A stretch of DNA of 64,000 nucleotides from Corylus avellana (taxonomy: Eukaryota; Streptophyta; Magnoliopsida; Fagales; Betulaceae). The position numbers and the translations under genes were made by a program. Of the stretch, positions 51,701 through 61,876 are shown piece after piece (the first letter of the stretch is position 1; the number at the start of each line of letters is the position of its first letter). A model generated the notes under the pieces. That model saw nothing but the letters and a program-made list of their open reading frames with translations, ran no database searches and was not told the origin of the DNA. The stretch spans positions 5,015,021-5,079,020 of the forward strand of contig NC_081541.1 in the NCBI RefSeq assembly GCF_901000735.1. The letters run 5' to 3'.

Positions 51701-53583
51701 GCACTTCGTTCTGTAAGGTTAATGCATCACAGGGATGTAAAATGATAGGAAGGTTGTCAATATGCAACGACCCAGCAGAGCCTTCATAAACTGACAGTGA
51801 TGTGTTCTCTAAACCATGAATGGCATTGATACTGGTGTCATCACAAAATGTCCAGTTTCTCCAGTCAAGAAATGCTGCATCGTCCTGCATACCAGAAATT
51901 TTAATTTTCACCATAGGAGAGAGATAAATAAAGACATTAAAATTTGGTAGTAAAGCAATTGTTAAATTTATCCATACTTGAATCGTTTCAAATACATGAA
52001 TTGGGCCACAAGTAATTCGTTTATCCTTTCTGTCAAACGAGCACCAACTACCATCTCCTTCGGTCAGCTCTTGATTTTTCTTACCCACTTTCCATGATGA
52101 GAAAAAGGGATGTATTTGCTTCCCTGCAAACATCCGCGAATTTTCCTGATCAAACACAAAAAGAAAGACGCTTAGAGCTACACTATTACAGTTCACAGAC
52201 ATGAAGCAAATAAGCACAAGTACAATCACTTTTAAGATTCAAGCCAAAGTTTTCATGCAACTGAAAAGTCCAAAAGCAACACTAAAACGCCAAAGTGCAA
52301 GTTAATTAATTTGCAGTTTTCTTTTTCTTTCTATTTTTGGATAACTAACTCATATTACTCATAGCATGAGTAAGCAATACCACTCAATGACAAGGATATG
52401 TGTAACACATCGGTCTCATATTGAGAAGACGAATAACCCACGTTGAGTGGGTGATTATAAAGACACTTACGGATGCTAAGTCCAACATTGCTTACTTACT
52501 AAGTGAAAAAAAAGCTTTATACGTGATTTTAAGAAAACTCCAAATTAACTAATCATATTGGGATGATAACGCAAGTGTAACTAGTGCTTTTTTTGGATTG
52601 TTACAAATGGTATCAGAGCCACCTAGTAACACCATGTGGTAAATAAGTACTGCATGATGTAGTCCTGTTGAGGACATTCGGGGTTTAAGGGAGGAAGATT
52701 GTGACACCCTGACCCCACATTGAGAAGATGAGAAGATGAGTAACCCATGTGGAGTGAGTGGTTTATAAGAAACTCATGAATGCTAAGTACTACAATGCTT
52801 GCATACTAGGTAAAACTGAGCTTTATAAATGATTATAGGGAAGCTCCAAATTGATTAGTCTGCGTTTTTCGTGAGCCGTTAGATACCAAATTCCAACAAT
52901 ACAAGCTGAACCCGCCTATCAAATGAAAATTTGAGAACACTATTAATATAAAACACAGCATACACATGGCGACTGACCTCAGCCGACTTCTTTGCCTCTA
53001 ACCGCAAATCAGGAATTGGCGGCGACGCAGCTTCACACTTTATTGAATTAGCCGATGTTTTCTTGGGTGTAGTATTCACCGGTCGCTTCTCCTTCAACTG
53101 CTAAGAAAACAAATGTAATGATTTTAATCTTACTATTATATGTCCTTCTGAAACTAAACTAAGCTAAGAACTGGAATTTCTTTTTTCTTTTAATTTCCAA
53201 AGTTTTCTCAGTAACCAAGCAGAGAATTACACACAAACAACTAACTAACTCCAACACGTAATCTACAATAATGATCAAAATTAAGCCAATTAAGCATCAT
53301 AATTCACCTTCTTAGAAGCTCTAGGTTGAGGCATTGCCTTTCCTTTGGGCTTCCTTTTGTTGCTCTGACTCCCACACAACTCCTCGTCCTCACCGTCCTC
53401 ATCTTCGCCACAGCTCTTCTCACCCTTCTGATCGCCGTTCTCTTCGCGCCCCTGGGGTTTTTGAGTGAACAGCGTGGATTGAACCAATTTCCGGCGAACA
53501 CAGCGCCGCGCCGGCCGCCGGAGGCCTTCGGGGCTGATCTCCTTCGCCGGCGAAGGCTCGTCTTTCTCAACGGCTTCGTCCAT
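42429..53583 (-). CDS. ELG1: ELG1/ATAD5-like AAA+ ATPase (alternative RFC large subunit, PCNA unloader)
   Basis: Large subunit of the RFC-like complex that removes PCNA from DNA after replication. Exons: 53583-53308, 53100-52978, 52145-51978, 51884-51657, 51501-51407, 50858-50774, 50621-50409, 48686-48627, 47628-47549, 47035-46710, 46609-46518, 46428-46299, 45378-44222, 44130-43829, 43724-43698 (tentative), 42757-42641, 42537-42429; about 1195 residues. The N-terminus is basic and acidic in turn, with RKLVQSTLF at 31-39 that resembles a short PCNA-binding motif. LWTYKYKPKKATEV leads into the ATPase. Walker A GPIGSGKS (393-400) is split by intron 7 after GPIG; Walker B LILFEDVD is at 515-522; sensor-like PMILTSNS and NPVLPDNLDR follow; GDIRKIIMHLQFW closes the AAA+ part. 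The C-terminal AARHYLSTGSLGLSPEDI is typical of plant members. Exon 13 begins inside a longer open frame, at the phase-matching acceptor. In Arabidopsis the gene also lies next to UDP-GALT1. Confidence 0.9.
43066..43240 (-). mobile_element. LINE 3' end in ELG1 intron
   Basis: Read on the minus strand it contains GGGGCTCTCTTGTATACTCC or a near variant, GGGTTGCGCC and the end ACATTACTTATCAAAAAA. Such tails are typical of plant L1-type LINEs, and the LINE piece in the LYM gene (59715-60066) ends with the same TTACTTATCAAAAA. No coding part remains. Confidence 0.5.
49670..49940. repeat. Unclassified insertion ending in TTGAG pentamers, ELG1 intron 7
   Basis: A T-rich run (49671-49709) leads into a 230-bp stretch with clearly higher GC than the surrounding intron, ending in AGGCTTAGTTGAGTTGAGTTGAG. 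The short repeat tail and the change in base composition suggest an inserted retroelement piece. I cannot assign a family. Confidence 0.4.
49950..50175 (+). repeat. 115-bp tandem duplication, ELG1 intron 7
   Basis: CATCTTCAAG starts at 49950 and again at 50065. Both units run through CCCTAAATAATAGTATTTTT, GAATTGAAAAGAAACTACAA, TTACCACCAAATGA and AACTATGTTA or TCTATGTTA. The units differ by several substitutions and one-base length changes. Confidence 0.85.
52401..52870 (+). mobile_element. Terminal-repeat retrotransposon in miniature (TRIM/SMART type) in ELG1 intron 2
   Basis: The left LTR spans 52401-52605 and has the inverted ends TGTAAC and GTTACA. Two bases later comes TGGTATCAGAGC (52608-52619), the standard primer-binding site complementary to the initiator methionine tRNA. 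The interior is only about 94 bp and ends in a polypurine tract (AAGGGAGGAAGA), directly followed by the right LTR, which starts TGTGACACCC at 52700. The right LTR matches the left along about 155 bp (ATTGAGAAGA, GAGTAACCCA, ATGCTAAGT, GCTTTATA, CTCCAAATT) and then fades, so its 3' end is diverged or lost. There is no room for gag or pol; movement would have needed proteins from another element. It sits in the same intron on the opposite strand to ELG1. Confidence 0.85.
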
Positions 53584-54527
53584 CGTATTAGGGTTTTGGG
53601 AATTTACAAATCTAGGGCTATGGGGGATGATTGGATAATTTGGGAGATTGTGAATGAAAGAATGGGAAAAAGATTTAGAGAAATTCGGAGGGAAAGGGCA
53701 GTTCGTTCCCGCCTTGGAAGAGAGGTCTTTAGTGAGCTGAAGTCACTGATACTTACAGGTTACTTGGAGAAAAAAGTTTCAAGTCTAATTTATAATTGCA
53801 GGAATTTAATAGACGAACCATGCAAGCTTTAACCGGTGGAACCGGTGGCCAGTAACTTTGTTCGATTAGCTCCAGCGGTTCTCTTACGAGGATGCGGATC
53901 CCGCCCTCGCAGCCCATATAGAAGGGAAACGGGTAACAGAAGGATTGTGAGAGGATCCTGTTTGAATAGGGCTCCCTTCTTCCAGTGGGTTTCTGTTTAG
54001 TTGGGCTCCTGTCAAGAGAAGAGGGGCAAAGTAATTTTTTTTTTTTTTTTTTTTAGATTGGGTAAAGTAATAATAGGATCCTCATATTTCAACAATTTTG
54101 GTTTTCAAGATCGATAATAATTTAGACAATAAATATAATAAAATTTTTATAAGTATGTTTGCTCAAGCAGTTTTCGAGCAGCCTTCTCTCGTGTTCTGAC
54201 AAGTAGACCTGATAAATATTTGTTTTGTAAGCATGCATTTTTCTTATTTATAAGAAGGGAATATCACTTGATCAATAAAATAATTTGTCAATCAACAAGA
54301 CCTTTACTCGGTTCTTGCCATTTTTTTTTTTCCTTTCAATTTTTGAATTTTATCTTTACAATTAGAATTGTTATGAATATTACAACTTTTTGAGTAAATT
54401 TCTTAAATATATATGACACTTACCGCATTAGTCATTAAATAATTAAAGTTAATTATGGCCGACTTGACAATATCATATGAATTATCACATTAGTTTATAA
54501 GGAAAGTATAGTAAACAGTGTAGTACA

Positions 54528-54635
54528 CGTCCCAAGAAGTAACTCAATCGGTTGAGACCACGCCTAATGAAGCGGAGGTCACTAATTCGAATTCCTCTTC
54601 CCATCTTCTGCGGATATGTCAAAGAAAAAAAAAAA
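54528..54635 (+). mobile_element. tRNA-derived SINE, copy 2
   Basis: Matches the SINE at 17983: TCAATCGGTTGAGACCACGC, then GAAGCGGAGGTCACTA, ATTCGAAT and an A-rich tail. Both Pol III boxes carry changes (TAACTCAATCG; AATTCGAATTC), so it is probably no longer transcribed. Confidence 0.7.
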
Positions 54636-54637
54636 TG

Positions 54638-54883
54638 TAGGCCCCGTTTGGTTTGTGGAATAGGCCATTGGATTTGACTAGCTAACACTAGGTATAGCTG
54701 GTCATTTGTTTGGTAATACTCTATTTCTGAGAATAACTTATTCCCATGGGACTACTAATCTCATACACACAGGGTTAGTTAAGCTACTAAAAAATTAGTG
54801 GCTTAGCTAATCATTTCCTGTGAAATTAAATTAATTGTATAAATTGCCACAAAAAACCCCACTTGTGAGATTAAATTTCGTTA

Positions 54884-54922
<39 letters not shown>

Positions 54923-55652
54923 GTTTCTCTTTTCTCTGTTTCTATATTTCGTTATCTCTTTTTTTATTTTCTCTTTGATTATTTTGGTACAGTTTTCTCC
55001 AGTGACTGACCGAACGAACGGATCCCCGATCCGACCCTGATCCGACATAAAATCTTTTTTTTTTATTATTACATTATGTTTCTCCTGATTCTTTTTTTCC
55101 TGTGTTTTTTTTGTTCTTTCTTCGATGGAGAAACAAAATCTACAAGGTTTTTATAAAATGCAATTATATAATATGTTTTTTGATTTTTTTTTTATTCTCT
55201 ATAGATTCTCCAACTATATTTTTTTGATTTCAAGATTGAGTTTGATTATGTTTTCTCAAGCTATATATTTTTTTATATATATATATATAATTTTGTAGCA
55301 TAATTGCAAAAAAAAAGAAGAAGCCTATATACCTGACATAATTAACAAAATAAAAAATAAATTATAGTAAAGTTGTTTATGTTTCAAAAAAAAGAAAAAA
55401 AGAATGAAAGTTCTTAATAATATAAATTGTATTTGTATTATAAGGTATTTTAGGAAATTTGATCACAATATGATTTCATTCACCAACATATTGCATTGTA
55501 CCAAACGAAGGAATATGATTAACAAGTCTATTCCAGCGTTACAACTAAACAAATAAATAAGAATAACTAATCTATTCCACACTCCTCTATTCCCAGTAGT
55601 AGCTAATCATTTTTCAATAGACTAGACATTCCGTGAACCAAACGAGGCCCTA
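54638..55652. mobile_element. 1-kb non-autonomous DNA transposon with terminal inverted repeats
   Basis: The left end TAGGCCCCGTTTGGTTTGTG and the right end, whose reverse complement is TAGGGCCTCGTTTGGTTCAC, are inverted copies that extend to about 25 bp. The interior is AT-rich with a CT/TA microsatellite (54886-54922) and has no transposase frame. The left end abuts the tail of SINE copy 2. Ends of this kind suggest the hAT superfamily; no clear target-site duplication was found. Confidence 0.65.
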
Positions 55653-57420
55653 GTATACAAAGCATTTCCTATGTGCTACCAAAAATCATAGCCTCGTTTG
55701 TTATTTTTTTATTTTTTTATTTCTCTTTTATCTTTTGTTTTATTTTATCCACACAAAAACATTAACAAACAACTCAAACACAAAACACTTTTAAAAACAA
55801 AAAATGATCATCTTTATTTCAAGTAAAATGAAGATTACTTATTTTACAGAGATGTTATACATCATTCTCTTAACCATATTTTTTTTGCAAATTCAATGGT
55901 GGTTTCACTAATCCATTTATACGAAGATGGTTGAGATTGGGTGGAGAATATTTGTATAATTTATCATTATTTTATTATCATAATTTAGTATTGTTGTAAC
56001 TAGTAGTGTAAATAATGCAACGTAATAATTATGTTGGCATATCATTTAAATAATATGACATCATTTATACCGTTAGATGTAACTACATTAAATTAGAACT
56101 AAGAACATGGATCATATCCATTTAAGTGAAATGAAGAAAAACCTTGTATCCTAAAAGAGTAACGCTATATATCACCTAATTCTATCTCACAGAGCATGTG
56201 ACATGGTCGTCGTGGAATTTGATGCATGAACATTGGCTTTAGGAGACCATAACACATCAACTTTGAAAGATGGAAGATAAATAATGGAATGATGAATATA
56301 ATTAAAACATAAAAAATCAAATTTCATATTTATTTATGAAATATCAAAACACTTTTTTTTTTTTTTTTTTTTTTTAAAAAAAAAGTTTCTCAAAATACAT
56401 TAAAGAAACAAAGCCAATAGGAAGCAATTACAAATCCGAAGCCCAACAATGAACAAAATTGGGTTAAATGAGGAAGTGGGCGGGCCGCCACCTGGCTCCA
56501 CGGCTGAATACCACTTACTGACTCGAATCACGCAGCGCGTGGAAACAATTCTCCAATCTCCAGCCAATGACTGTCGAGGGTGTGAGACGCGCTCCTTAAT
56601 CTTGTGTGGGATTTCATACCATGTTCCAACCAGCTAGACAACCAAAAATTCGTTCCCCGCATGCCTGAAAAGCAGACAACAGGAGTACAGGACACCCGAT
56701 AATAGTTTAACGTGGGGTTCGCTTGGATACCCATGAATCCAAAAAGACAACGACGAAATGACAAAAACATCCCTACTCAATGCCAGTCCGAAAACACGAC
56801 CGAAATTACCCAAATCAAATGATGCTGCAATCAGAAAAAAAGAAAAGAAAAGAAAAAGGTTTATAAGAACGCTCATCTCCTTTGATTTGATGTTGCAATC
56901 AAATTTGCCCTAAAATATTTGAGAATCATCATCTCTTTTTAGACCTTATTAGCCTTTTATATTTTAGCATCTAAAGTTGATTTGAACTCAAATTTTTGCA
57001 TATATAATTTACCTTTAATAGCTTTTATGATAATGTTTTATCTTTAAATAACGGAAAGAATCGGCATCATTATATGAGCTGTCTCTTGTAATCTTGTTTT
57101 TATTCTTTTCTTGTCTTCTTGTTTTTTTTTTTTTTTTGTTATAAAAAAAGTCGAAGAGCAAGAAGCAAGGGCAAATCTGGTAGTTAAACAGAGCCTTTCT
57201 TTCTCAGAACGGTGCCGTTTGTGGGTTGGAAACATCATTTTCCACAACCGAGAAGAAAAGATGTTCGCAAGGACAAATTAGTCCAAGGCAAAAAATAAAC
57301 GTTTCAGACTCCAACCTCGAGAATCTGACGAGTGTCTGTTCACTGTTCAGCTCTATGCAAGCACATTTTGTCCACTCCCAAGAGCTACTTCTCTTCAAAA
57401 CTTTCCCTTCCCATACTCTT

Positions 57421-57453
<33 letters not shown>

Positions 57454-57747
57454 AGGTGAAGAAGAAGCAAAATCCAAACCCTAGAGAACCCAGAAGCTCG
57501 CTCACGGCTCACCTGTCACCAGAGTCTGTCTTCCACCCCCAGAGCCAAAAATAAAGCCATCTTTTTTTTGGTGTGGAAAGTCTCACCAATCAGTAGACCC
57601 ATCCCTCTGGATTCCTTGTTCTGTTGGGAGAGAACACAGAAGAAGCAAAACCAAGTACCAAACCTCCCCAAAAGCGAAAAATGCAGGCTTAGAGCACTCC
57701 GGGTACCAAACCCAAAAGAACCCATTTTTATTTTACAGAAGGAAAGA

Positions 57748-60576
57748 ATGCCGAATCAAAAACCCATCTTGCACAACACCCTCTTCTTGCTCATTTTGCT
57801 CTCCGTGTTGACGAATGTAGGTCGTGTGAGCTCCAAGTCCACAATCGAGCCCTGCACCAACGCCGACACGTGCAACGCCTTGCTGGGCTACACTCTCTAC
57901 ACCGACCTGAAGGTCTCCGAGGTTGCCTCCCTCTTCCAGGTCGACTCCATTTCCATCCTCACCGCCAATGCCATCGACATCTCCTACCCGGACGTCGAGA
58001 ACCACATCCTCCCAGCCCAGCTCTTCGTCAAAGTCCCCATCACCTGCTCCTGCGTCGACGGCATTCGCAAATCGGTCTCCACCAAGTACAAGACCCGTCC
58101 CTCCGACACGCTCGCGTCCATCGCCGATTCCATATACTCCGGTTTGGTCTCCGCTGACCAGATTAAGGAGGCCAATTCGATATCGGACCCCTCCGTTCTC
58201 GAGGTGGGACAGACCCTTGTGGTGCCGCTCCCCTGTACTTGCTTCAACGGGACTGATAATTCGCTGCCCGCTATCTATTTGTCGTACGTGGTGAAGCCGG
58301 TGGACACCTTGACTGGGATTGCCGCGAGGTATTTGACCACTATTACTGATTTGATGAATGTGAATGCCATGGGGAGTGCAGCTGTTAAGGCTGGGGACAT
58401 ACTTGCTGTTCCATTACCAGGTATATTTGTGCTTTTCCTTTATCAGTACAAGTGTTTGATTTTTTTGTGCTAAGCATTGTAATGACTTTCTGTGTCTGTA
58501 TTGGTTGAGTTTCATGCGAATTTTGTGGTGGGGTTCATGGATTTTGCGTTTCAAGCTAACATTTTGTTGTTAATTTTGTAATTTTTGGATGTTCAAAAGT
58601 GAGTTTAGTGTTGCTTATCTCTAATTGTTTCATGTAATAGTGATGTGCTTATTGCGTGGAATCTGTGTTAAGCACTCAGTATTGTTTTAACTTTTCTTTC
58701 AGTTCAAGGTAGTGTGCATATGATGTATTTGCGTTTTTTGGCAGTAAAGAATACATGATGGTTTAGCTTGTTCTCCATTTGTTTCGAATTTTGTTGGAGC
58801 TTTTGTGTTGTGCAAAGTTTGTGCTTTTATGCGTTATAAGTTTTGTAGCAAATGGCCATGGTGGTAAGGTGTTCACTTCGTGTTGCAGCTTGCGCGTCTA
58901 ATTTTCCAAGATATGCCTCGGATTATGGCTTAATTGTGCCAAATGGGAGCTATGCCATTACAGCGAGTCACTGTGTGCAATGCAGTTGTGGGCCGGGGAA
59001 CCTCAAGTAATTAAGCAACTTTTGCCACATTTTGATTCCTTTGTTGTTGACTTTGATCTTCTTGATGATATAAATTTTTAAAGTCTAGTGTTGATAAACT
59101 TTACTATGTGTGTACACAGATTGTACTGCATGCCTTCTTCATTATCTGCGTCTTGTTCGAGCATGCAATGCCGTAACAGTAACCTCATGCTTGGAAATGC
59201 TACAGCGCAGCAGACTAGTGGTGGTTGCAATGTTACTTCTTGTACTTATGGTGGTTACGTCAATGGCACCATAATCTCTAGGTATGCTTATCCTTTATAT
59301 GTGTGATTATTTTATTTTTTATCTTCTTATATTGATTTTGACATGTAATATCTTTGATGGAGCTATGTTTGAAAGTTAAGCTGATTCAGTCCTGTCTATT
59401 TTGCAGCTTGTCTGTATCTCTTCAACCTCGATGCCCAGGTAAAAGTTTGTTACATGCTGTTTATTTATGGGCACTTGGTTTATACATGGAATATGAATTG
59501 TAACTTTGTTTCTCTTTTTCACTTGGATAAAACAGTCCCAAACCCCTCGACTAACCAAAGGCTTTTGGTCTTGGTAATGATGTTATGGAGAAAAGCTACT
59601 TAACACACTGGACTTTTTCAGTTTTAATAGGCAACCATACCACTTGGATTTCAAAGCATTTATGCAGAGTACTAAACTAATTATTCTAATTGTTTTCAAC
59701 CTTTATGGGTTAAAGTGCGCCATGTCTTGATGGGTAGTGGGTCTCTTCACTTATTGGAAAGCGCAATGCGGTTCTTTTCAAAGTGCAACAGCGTGGAAAA
59801 TGACCTTGTCTTGCTTATTGTGGTGTTTACGGAGAGAGAAACGTTTGTAGTTTTAAGGATTGTGAGAGATTGGTAGAGGAGCTCAAGGCCTATTTTTCAA
59901 AACCCTTTATCAGTGGACAGCAACTGTTTGTCTTCATTCTCCTAGTTTTCAGGAATTTCTTGATCTTTTTCTTTTTTTGTTTAGTTTTGTTTCTTGTAAA
60001 CGTGTTGCATATTTGGGTTGTGCCCTTTCACATTTTATAAAATTTCGATTACTTATCAAAAAATTATTCTAGACAATGTCATATTAGAAAATCAATTGAT
60101 GGTTAACAACTCCTTTCACATTATGAACTTGAGTTTAAATGCAGATGTAAAGTTCATAACTCTCATTCTCATTGATGACTATTGAAAGCTGAAAAAAAGT
60201 ATTCACATAAAGCTTCATTATGCTCTTCTTTTTGTGATTTTATCGTTGCAACTCTTAATTTGTTTTTGCATTGCTTTTATAAAATGATGCAGGGGCGCAG
60301 CAATTTCCTCCACTTATAGCACCACCTTCTTCAATAGTCCATGATTCAATGTTTGCACCTTCACCTTCACCTCAATCATCTGATGGTGCTGGAACAACAA
60401 AACCCAAGTCAACAGTGGTGCCGACGACAACTGGAATCGTTCCACTACTTCCCCCTGCAGGCAGTCCTGTTGCGAGTGCTTCTGACGCTTGGTCCCTGGT
60501 GAATTCATTAGCCACTTTCCCATCAGTGCTTCTCTTCTTTTTGCTTGTCAATTTCATAATGTCTATGTCATTGTAA
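57748..60576 (+). CDS. LYM3: LysM domain GPI-anchored protein (LYM1/LYM3 type)
   Basis: Cell-surface LysM protein; Arabidopsis LYM1 and LYM3 bind bacterial peptidoglycan and work with the kinase CERK1 in immunity. Five exons, 57748-58420, 58889-59006, 59120-59281, 59407-59438 and 60293-60576, give 422 residues, matching LYM1/LYM3 (about 416-423). Residues 1-29 form a signal peptide. Extracellular LysM modules lie at about 48-97 (diverged), 113-160 and 178-223, separated by the Cys-X-Cys pairs at 100-102 and 163-165, with a further CSC before the Cys-rich region of exons 2-3. Exon 5 is Pro-, Ser- and Thr-rich and ends in the hydrophobic tail FPSVLLFFLLVNFIMSMSL, as expected for GPI attachment; there is no kinase domain. 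LYM3 is preferred over LYM1 only because of gene order (At1g77630 follows ELG1, from memory). The frame stays open upstream of 57748, but the signal peptide fixes the start. Confidence 0.92.
59715..60066 (+). mobile_element. Decayed 3' end of an L1-type LINE in LYM intron 4
   Basis: Broken frames recall the C-terminal zinc-binding region after plant LINE reverse transcriptases: YWKAQCGS and AWKMTLSCLLWCLRREK, then after a frameshift FKDCERLVEELKAYF, then after another FFKTLYQW. The untranslated end reads GTGCCCTTTCACATTTTATA and TTACTTATCAAAAAATT. It lies in the same strand as LYM, inside the 0.85-kb intron 4, and can only be a fossil. Confidence 0.7.
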
Positions 60577-61876
60577 TTTTTCGGATTGATGGTGGGGTTT
60601 TGGTCTCTGTGGTTGTTATGTTTTTGTCTATTTTATTTAACTCTTATTTATTTGTTTCTACTGTCAAACTGATTTGTGGATGCAGTGAATCTTTAGTTTT
60701 CAAAATGCACCTTTTTTTTTCTTTTTTTTTTTAAAATGTATTCCAAAGGTATGACCAGTTGCCTTTCTGTAATCTATTCTTGTTATCAATTAAGAAATGG
60801 TCTAGGTGACTGCATTGCCTTGGGGGATAACTTGTATGATTAGGGATGCTGCACCTTTTACTGTCCTTTTAGCACTTTTGTTTCACTCTGCTAAAAAAAT
60901 AATTTCTATTGGTTCCTTGGTGGTTTGTTGGAATCTCAAATACCTTAATTTTCAGCAGCATGATCTGCTCTTTGAGCCGATACTTCATGGAATTCTCTGT
61001 GCGATGCCATAAAACTCTTTTTGTTGTCTTTAAGAGAGAGCTTGTTGTTTTGACACATGTTAAGTTTTGATAGTTTTCGAGTGAATTTTAGGATCACACA
61101 ATTGGGTGCCTGAATTGGAGTCCAATTTGGGCTGCAAACCGCTTTCTTGGGCTGCTTGAATAGCATTGCAATTCGGGTACTCCAATTGTAGGGGATTTTG
61201 ACTTGGTAAAAAGGGTAGTTGAGGAAGCAACTACTCTATAAACTAGGCAGTTGAGGATAGTGATTTACAGCAATTTGGGTAGCAATAGTGAGAGTTCATA
61301 TGAAATTCACCTACCATATAGGTGACTGGGCAGATGCGTATCATATGAGCACTCTCTCAATTTGTAATGCTTAAATTGTTGGAGACTTTAATTCAACACA
61401 TGGGCCTTGCAGTTACCATTTCTTGAGATGTCTGAGTTGTACTACAATTACCATTGTAGGAGATTTTGTTTCACTGTAACAAGCCAAATTCTACATTATG
61501 GAAGCTCATTAAGAAAATACTTTAGAAAGTTGGCAATGACTTTTCTTTCCTTAAATCGTCTCAAATTTATGTGCTATAAATGTAGATGGGACTTTGATAT
61601 TACACGTTGAGCCAAAAAATTAGTTGGATTTATTGATGTCGGACTAGAAGGAAGATAACTATACGTGTCTCACAAGGCACTTCTTTTTTTGTTTGTGTCG
61701 CATCAATTTGCTTGCGCACATTTTTGATGCAATACAAGTGACTTCCAACTTATCAAAAACGGAGTCCACAAATATTTTGGACTCATAATAATGTGTAGAG
61801 AAAATTTCTCTCTAAGTTTCCTCTTAAAAACTTAGACCCTGTTGATGTGCTAGGAAAAGTTGACTCACCAAGGCAC
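60577..61876. other. Convergent spacer between LYM and the aspartic protease
   Basis: 1.3 kb between genes that end towards each other. It includes the LYM 3' UTR, T-rich tracts near 60710-60735, and no recognisable gene or clear repeat. Confidence 0.6.

Larger units (their letters stand above)
53584..57747. other. Spacer between the divergent ELG1 and LYM genes
   Basis: About 4.2 kb. The first 350 bp next to ELG1 are of mixed composition and probably hold its promoter. A SINE and a 1-kb inverted-repeat element follow (listed separately). From about 57200 the sequence becomes CT-rich (57418-57454) and forms the promoter and leader of the LYM gene. No gene in between is supported. Confidence 0.6.

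Noticed and set aside
57870..58294. Pro/Ser/Arg-rich frames of 95 and 123 codons overlapping LYM exon 1
   Set aside because: Alternative frames of a codon-biased, GC-rich true exon; low-complexity composition.
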